Made by a program: the position numbers and the translations under genes. Shown here piece by piece: positions 59,790-64,000 of a DNA stretch of 64,000 nucleotides (its first letter is position 1; each line of letters starts with the position of its first letter). The notes beneath the pieces are model-generated. The model was not told the DNA's origin. It searched no databases and saw nothing but the letters and a program-made list of their open reading frames with translations. The stretch is from CAVVAL01 sp963742725. GTDB lineage: Bacteria > Actinomycetota > Actinomycetes > Mycobacteriales > Cryptosporangiaceae. The stretch covers positions 1,116,001 to 1,180,000 of the forward strand of contig CAVUMX010000001.1 of assembly GCA_963742725.1 (NCBI GenBank), read 5' to 3'.

Positions 59790-60365
59790 ATGACCACGCT
59801 GCCTGAGTGGATGCGCCCTCCGCGCCCCGAGGGCTGGTTCGCGGAGGACCTGGACAACCTCCCCGAGGCGCCGCGTCACACCGAGCTGATCGACGGAGCC
59901 CTTGTATTCATGATGTCCCCCCAACGTTGGTGGCACGCCCAGATCGTGGACAGCCTTGCCTTCGCCCTCAGGGAGTGCTCGCGTACCGGCTACAAGGTCG
60001 GGCGCGAGATGACCATCCGGCTCGACCAGTACAGCCGGCCGGAACCGGATCTACTGGTCACGACGGCGACGTTCGATCCGCAGCGCACCTGGTTCGCGCC
60101 GGAGGAGGTCGTGCTCGTGGTCGAGGTGGTGTCCCCGGAGTCTGCGCATCGGGACCGCACGGTCAAGCTGCACAAGTACGCGAAGGCCGGGATCCGGCAC
60201 TACTGGTGCGTCGAGGAGGAGGACGGCTCGCCGGTCGTCCACGTGTACGAGTTGGACGAACCGACCGGCGTGTACGCACCCGGCGGCATCTTCCGCGGCA
60301 AGCTCCAGCGCCCCGTCCCGTTTGAGATCGCCATCGACCTGGACACCCTCGTCGCCAGTGACTAG
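59790..60365 (+). CDS. Uma2 family (DUF820) putative nuclease
   Basis: A 191-residue protein of the Uma2/DUF820 family, with a PD-(D/E)XK nuclease-like core: PEPDLLV, then VVEVVSPESAHRDRTVKLHKYAKAGI and YWCVEEE. Such proteins occur in many copies in filamentous actinobacteria; no biological role is proven. The start gives MTTLPEWMRPPRPEGW. There is no ribosome binding site, but a -10 box lies seven bases upstream. Convergent with the GNAT gene, stops overlapping by four bases. Confidence 0.88.
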   Translation: MTTLPEWMRPPRPEGWFAEDLDNLPEAPRHTELIDGALVFMMSPQRWWHAQIVDSLAFALRECSRTGYKVGREMTIRLDQYSRPEPDLLVTTATFDPQRTWFAPEEVVLVVEVVSPESAHRDRTVKLHKYAKAGIRHYWCVEEEDGSPVVHVYELDEPTGVYAPGGIFRGKLQRPVPFEIAIDLDTLVASD

Positions 60366-60886
60366 CGGAGTTCGTTCTCCAGCAGGCCCATGGTGTACAT
60401 GTCGTACCACTGCCCGTCGCGCCGGAACGACTCACGCAGCGTGCCCTCGTCGACGAAGCCGACCTTCTTGTAGATGTGGTGGGCTGCCTCGTTCTCGGTG
60501 ACGACAGTCAGCGTGATCCGGTGCAGCCGCATCTTGTCGAACCCGTAGCGGCACATCGTGCGCATGGCGTCCGTGGCGTACCCACGTCCCCAGTAGTCCT
60601 TCTCGCCGAGGTAGACGTCGAGTTCGGCGCAGCCCGTCTCGGGTTCGGCCTCGTGCAGCCGAATCAGGCCGATGAGCGTGTTGTCGCCGCGCGTCTCGAT
60701 GCCGTACAGAACGTCGCCGTAGGTGTTCCGCGGCCGCTCCTCCAGCCACGTCCTGACGCTGGACAGCGACTGCCCGTACCCGTCGCTCATCCACCGCATG
60801 ACGTCGGGGTCGTGGTTCCACCGCCACAGGGCGTCCGCGTCGGACGGCTCCATGGCGCGCAGCGTGACCAGCTCGCCGAGGACCAT
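60362..60886 (-). CDS. GNAT acetyltransferase, RimJ/RimL type
   Basis: A 174-residue N-acetyltransferase. Features: LRAMEPSDADALWRWNHDPD at the start, YLGEKDYWGRGYATDAMRTM as the acetyl-CoA loop, and NEAAHHIYKKVGFVDEGTLRE near the end. This subtype acetylates protein or amino N termini or small amines. Start at 60886 without a good ribosome binding site. Confidence 0.9.
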   Translation of the reverse strand: MVLGELVTLRAMEPSDADALWRWNHDPDVMRWMSDGYGQSLSSVRTWLEERPRNTYGDVLYGIETRGDNTLIGLIRLHEAEPETGCAELDVYLGEKDYWGRGYATDAMRTMCRYGFDKMRLHRITLTVVTENEAAHHIYKKVGFVDEGTLRESFRRDGQWYDMYTMGLLENELR

Positions 60887-61226
60887 GTCAGACGTTGAAG
60901 CGGAACTTTCCCGCAGGGTTCTGGCTGCTACTGGCCATCGTTGGTCCTCGCTGAAAAGGTGGACTTGACCTGCGTAAACGCAGACTTGCCGTCGCTTGCT
61001 GCAGTTGGCCGTTCCTGGTTTCGGCCGGACTTTTTGCGGACTATTTGCGGACCGGCGATGTCAGCCGCGCCGACCAGCGTACTGGCCGACGCACCACCCA
61101 GTCGTGCTTGGCACTCCAAGTCGATGGGGACGGCTCCATAGCAACGGGACCTACTCCGCATGCTGCACACCGGCCCAGAATGACGCGGCCGTCGGATTCG
61201 GACACTGGCATCGATCCGTAGGCGGC
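60887..61226. other. Intergenic region, possible integrase-tail remnant
   Basis: A 340-bp stretch without a convincing gene. It contains a tandem repeat of TTTGCGGAC (61033-61041 and 61044-61052) and a perfect palindrome CTGCGT-AA-ACGCAG (60970-60983). On the minus strand a frame at about 60928-61110 reads GPQIVRKKSGRNQERP, which looks like the basic tail of a tyrosine integrase, but no catalytic residues are present. It could be the scar of a lost element. Confidence 0.35.
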
Positions 61227-61871
61227 TCAAGATCGGCCAAGGCCGGCATCCCGGGCGCGGGCCACGGCCACTGGCCGGGTGCAGCCGAGTTTGGCGAGGA
61301 TGCTGGAGACGTGGTTCTTGGCGGTCTTGGGTGACACGAACAGTGACGAGGCGATCTCGGCGTTCGACTTGCCTGCGGCGATGAGGTCGAGCACCTCCAC
61401 CTCGCGGCGCGAGAGCGTCGGGAACAGCGGGTCAGCGGCCACGGTTGTCCGCCGACCAGCCTGGGCGAGTGCTGCGGCGGCCACCTGCTCCCCGAAGACC
61501 ACCTGACCGCGCGCGACCGCGCGGAGGGCGCGTTCGATGTCCTCCGGCTCCGAGCCCTTGACCAGATAGCCCCGCGCACCGGCGCGCACAGCCGCGGTGA
61601 GCAGGGGTGTCTCGTGCGACATTGTGAGCACCAGGATCGCCACTTCCGGGTTCGTCGCCTTGAACAACCGGGTCGCCTCGATGCCGTCGACACCGGGCAG
61701 TCCGAGATCGAGCACAACCAGGTCCGCATCCAGGGCGTGCGGCATGGCGGTCTCCGCGTCGGCGTACGCCCCGATCACGTGCCACCCGTTCATCTCGTCG
61801 ACGAGGGAGGTGACCGCCTGCCGGTAGAGCGGATGGTCTTCGACCACCAGCACGCGTACGGCTTCAGTCAT
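61227..61871 (-). CDS. LuxR/NarL-family response regulator
   Basis: A 214-residue regulator: receiver domain with VEDHP, phospho-acceptor Asp55 (VVLDLGLPGVDG) and lysine in YLVKG, then a LuxR helix-turn-helix (about 150-208: LSRREVEVLDLIAAGKSN, VSPKTAKNHVSSILAKLGC). The ATG at 61871 overlaps the kinase stop by eight bases. Forms a pair with the upstream kinase. Confidence 0.93.
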   Translation of the reverse strand: MTEAVRVLVVEDHPLYRQAVTSLVDEMNGWHVIGAYADAETAMPHALDADLVVLDLGLPGVDGIEATRLFKATNPEVAILVLTMSHETPLLTAAVRAGARGYLVKGSEPEDIERALRAVARGQVVFGEQVAAAALAQAGRRTTVAADPLFPTLSRREVEVLDLIAAGKSNAEIASSLFVSPKTAKNHVSSILAKLGCTRPVAVARARDAGLGRS

Positions 61872-63342
61872 GGTTGGCCACCGGGAGCCAGGCGTGGACG
61901 GCAGTCCCGGCAGGGGGACCAGATCTGATCGTGAGCCGGCCTCCGACCTCATCCGCGCGATCGGCCATGCCGCGGAGCCCGACGCCCGGCACCCGGTCCT
62001 TGGCAAGGCCGCGGCCGTCGTCGGCCACGCGCAGGGTGACTCCGTCGTCGTACCCGACACGGACCTGCACGTGCTGGGCGTCAGCGTGGCGTACGGCGTT
62101 CGTGACGGCCTCCATCACGATCCGGAACGCAGCCGCCTCGACTGCCGGAGCCAGCGTCGGAAGGTCACCGACGGTCAGAGTGATCCGCGGGCCGAAGCGC
62201 CGGAGGGGTTCGATCGACTCGGTGAGTGCACCCGCGAGGCCGAGCTCGTTGAGGGCTGCTGGGCGAAGGCCGTCGCAGATGCGGCGTACCTCGGAAACGG
62301 CACGCTGCACCTCGTCGGCCAGCTCGCGTACGACGCCTCCGTCACTGCCGTTCTGCTTCTCCAGCTGCCGCAGGCCGAGGCCGATCGCCGCGAGTGCGGG
62401 GCCGAGCCCGTCGTGCAGGTCGCGCCGCAGGCGGACCCGCTCCTCCTCTCGCTCGTTGACGATGTGCCGGCGCGAGGTCGACAGATCCTTGACTCGCCGG
62501 TTCAGGCCCGCGACATCGGCGCGCTGGTCGAGCAGGTGATGGCGTATGACGGCGGCGCCGACCGTGATGGGCAGCGCAGTCACCGCGGCGACTCCGAACA
62601 GGGTGGTGGTCATGTCGTTGGTCTCCGGGAGTGCGGCGGCGACGACGACCAGGGCGCCCGCGAGCGAGAAGCCGCCGATCTGGCCGCGTACGTCGCCGCC
62701 AGTCGTAGCCCGCCGGAACTTCACGATCAGCGAGGCCACCCCGAGGGCCGCGCCGAGCATCAGGAGGGCGAAGCCGACCGTTCCGGCGACCTCCCAGAAG
62801 TCCCGGCTGCCCAGCCCCACCGGGTTGTGGAACTCGGGATGGTCCTCGAGTCGACCCGGTTCCAGTGCCGCAGACACGGTGATCGCCGCCACTCCGGTCA
62901 GGCCAATCGCGGTGGCCGGCCACCACCGGCGCCCAGGCAGCCGACCGTCGGGATAGAGGAGCAGCCCGATCCCGAGCAGCGGCGCTGCACCGAGCGACCA
63001 CACCCAGTTGGAGACCCAGGCCGCGAACCCCGCGCCAGCCACGTCGCTGAGGGCCCAGCCGTGGGTCGGGAGCACGAGTGCGGCGCCCAGACCCACGACT
63101 GAATAGAGCACCGCGAGGCGGCGCAGTCCGACCGGGTGCGGGCGAGTGGACCAGATCCCGGCCGCGACCGTGCTGAACCCGATGGCAAGCGGAACGTTGA
63201 CCCATGCCTGGCCCTTGATCCAGTTGTCCTCCGGATCGGTGAGGCCGAGCGCCAGACCCGCGGAGACGAGGCCCGTCGCAACGGCGGGCAGCGCGAGCCA
63301 CGGCCACCATGCGGCGACCGTGGCTCCACGCGTCGTGCTCAT
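61864..63342 (-). CDS. Membrane sensor histidine kinase (HisKA_3)
   Basis: A 492-residue kinase with about eight membrane helices in residues 10-270, which form the sensor part and have no recognised ligand domain. Then come a short coiled coil, the HisKA_3 domain with His310 (RLRRDLHDGLGPAL) and HATPase_c with MEAVTNAVRHA, VADDGRGL and GLRGMADRADEVGG. Similar to NarL-class kinases that sense the membrane or envelope state. Five bases after the upstream membrane protein, so the three probably form one operon. Confidence 0.93.
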   Translation of the reverse strand: MSTTRGATVAAWWPWLALPAVATGLVSAGLALGLTDPEDNWIKGQAWVNVPLAIGFSTVAAGIWSTRPHPVGLRRLAVLYSVVGLGAALVLPTHGWALSDVAGAGFAAWVSNWVWSLGAAPLLGIGLLLYPDGRLPGRRWWPATAIGLTGVAAITVSAALEPGRLEDHPEFHNPVGLGSRDFWEVAGTVGFALLMLGAALGVASLIVKFRRATTGGDVRGQIGGFSLAGALVVVAAALPETNDMTTTLFGVAAVTALPITVGAAVIRHHLLDQRADVAGLNRRVKDLSTSRRHIVNEREEERVRLRRDLHDGLGPALAAIGLGLRQLEKQNGSDGGVVRELADEVQRAVSEVRRICDGLRPAALNELGLAGALTESIEPLRRFGPRITLTVGDLPTLAPAVEAAAFRIVMEAVTNAVRHADAQHVQVRVGYDDGVTLRVADDGRGLAKDRVPGVGLRGMADRADEVGGRLTIRSGPPAGTAVHAWLPVANHD

Positions 63343-63346
63343 TGGC

Positions 63347-64000
63347 TCATTCTGTGGCAGCGACGTGGTGGTGAAGCCGTTTTTCGGGAGGCCGCGCGGC
63401 GTTTTCGGGACGAGTGACCGTCGCGATGGCGACAGCGATCATCCAGACGAGGAGCAGCAGGTACGGGATCGGCAAGTAGGCGTCCGGGCGCACAATCCCG
63501 ACCATGCCGGCTACGACCCCCAGCCCGCCCGCCACCGCCGCCCACCAGGAGAGCCAGCGGGGGAACTCGGTCGCGAGCAGCCCGACCCCGGCGGCCAGGA
63601 ACGCGAGGCAGGTCAGGAAGCCCGAGATGACGAAAGACTGGTCGTTTAACGAGATCAGCGTCTCCGCCGTCATCGGGTCGAGCTTGTCGGGCATGGAGTT
63701 GACGACCATCCATGGCCCGACGGAGCCGACCTTGACCGCGATCATGGCCGAGCCGGCGATACCCGCGGTGACCGCGGCGACCGGCGCACGCTCGAACAGG
63801 TGGGCCACGAGCCACGCGAGGAGTACGGCGAGGGCAGCGAAGCCGATCAACTCGAGTGGGAACGCGACATAGGCGATCGCGGGAAGCCCATCACGGGCCT
63901 CGGCGAGGATCTCCTCGCCGTTGCTGCCCGGGACGGCGTACAGCCCGTTGCCCACGAGGGGGCCGAGACTGGCGAGGAGCGCGGAGATGATGAGGGTGCG
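63347..64000 (-). CDS. Membrane protein, 5' end beyond the window
   Basis: At least 217 residues visible; the frame stays open to the right edge and the preceding codons encode a further hydrophobic helix (LIISALLASLGPLVG), so the true start is outside. About six helices are visible, with a periplasmic loop VVNSMPDKLDPMTAETLISL. A tail with RPENAARPPEKRLHHH ends it. Family not recognised. It lies directly before the histidine kinase gene and might be part of its signal input. Confidence 0.7.
   Translation of the reverse strand, partial: RTLIISALLASLGPLVGNGLYAVPGSNGEEILAEARDGLPAIAYVAFPLELIGFAALAVLLAWLVAHLFERAPVAAVTAGIAGSAMIAVKVGSVGPWMVVNSMPDKLDPMTAETLISLNDQSFVISGFLTCLAFLAAGVGLLATEFPRWLSWWAAVAGGLGVVAGMVGIVRPDAYLPIPYLLLLVWMIAVAIATVTRPENAARPPEKRLHHHVAATE

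Overview
The window is 64 kb of very GC-rich chromosomal DNA from a mycothiol-producing actinobacterium. The evidence is mshB, the DUF3117 microprotein, an FdxA-type seven-iron ferredoxin, PaaX, many GTG starts, and several starts that sit 6-7 nt behind a TANNNT -10 box (leaderless genes). Parts of the gene order (dapE/dapD, LOG protein, FolP2-like protein, DivIVA protein, tag) match the region around dapD-tagA in mycobacteria as I remember it. The order is otherwise of the Micromonosporales/Cryptosporangiales type, but I cannot fix the genus. No tRNA, rRNA, CRISPR array or intact mobile element is visible.

Layout. 0-15 kb: pepA, DUF3117, a PaaX-like regulator with an enoyl-CoA hydratase, a sulfurtransferase, tag, a SRPBCC protein, a DivIVA-domain protein, a FolP2-like protein, two LOG proteins, then the lysine/diaminopimelate genes dapE, dapD and dapC with fdxA. 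15.7-21.3 kb: the most unusual region, with three tandem paralogues that each fuse an ECF sigma factor to a zinc-binding anti-sigma-like domain, one membrane helix, a Ser/Pro/Thr linker and an extracytoplasmic domain. It also holds a 34-residue membrane microprotein and an LPXTG-type wall protein, and the last two share a nearly identical promoter-like element. 21.3-32.3 kb: mshB, an S9 peptidase, a five-gene oligopeptide ABC transporter and typA. 32.3-36.9 kb: a pterin dehydratase, the TldD/TldE protease pair and a bacterial PARG-like macrodomain protein. 37-41 kb: a succinate dehydrogenase of the mycobacterial Sdh1 type. 41-49 kb: NUDIX, a degenerate pterin-dehydratase-like protein, a PH-domain protein, endonuclease V, SDR + QueA-like pair, a GAF histidine kinase/LuxR pair and a DszC-like flavoenzyme. 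49-58.5 kb: a molybdenum hydroxylase of the form II CO-dehydrogenase-like class (coxSLMG) with maturation genes (xdhC, coxE, coxD), split by an opposite-strand membrane protein. 58.6-64 kb: a secreted GH26-like glycosidase, Uma2, GNAT, a second two-component pair and a membrane protein that runs off the right edge.

How genes work together. Most neighbours overlap by 4 or 8 bases and are probably translationally coupled (ABC transporter, tldD-tldE, sdhAB, SDR-queA, both kinase-regulator pairs, coxLM, coxE-xdhC). Strong hairpins separate convergent units, and two further hairpins lie inside operons (after the ABC binding-protein gene and before coxG), where they may set different expression levels. 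The candidate new system is the 15.7-21.3 kb envelope-signalling island.
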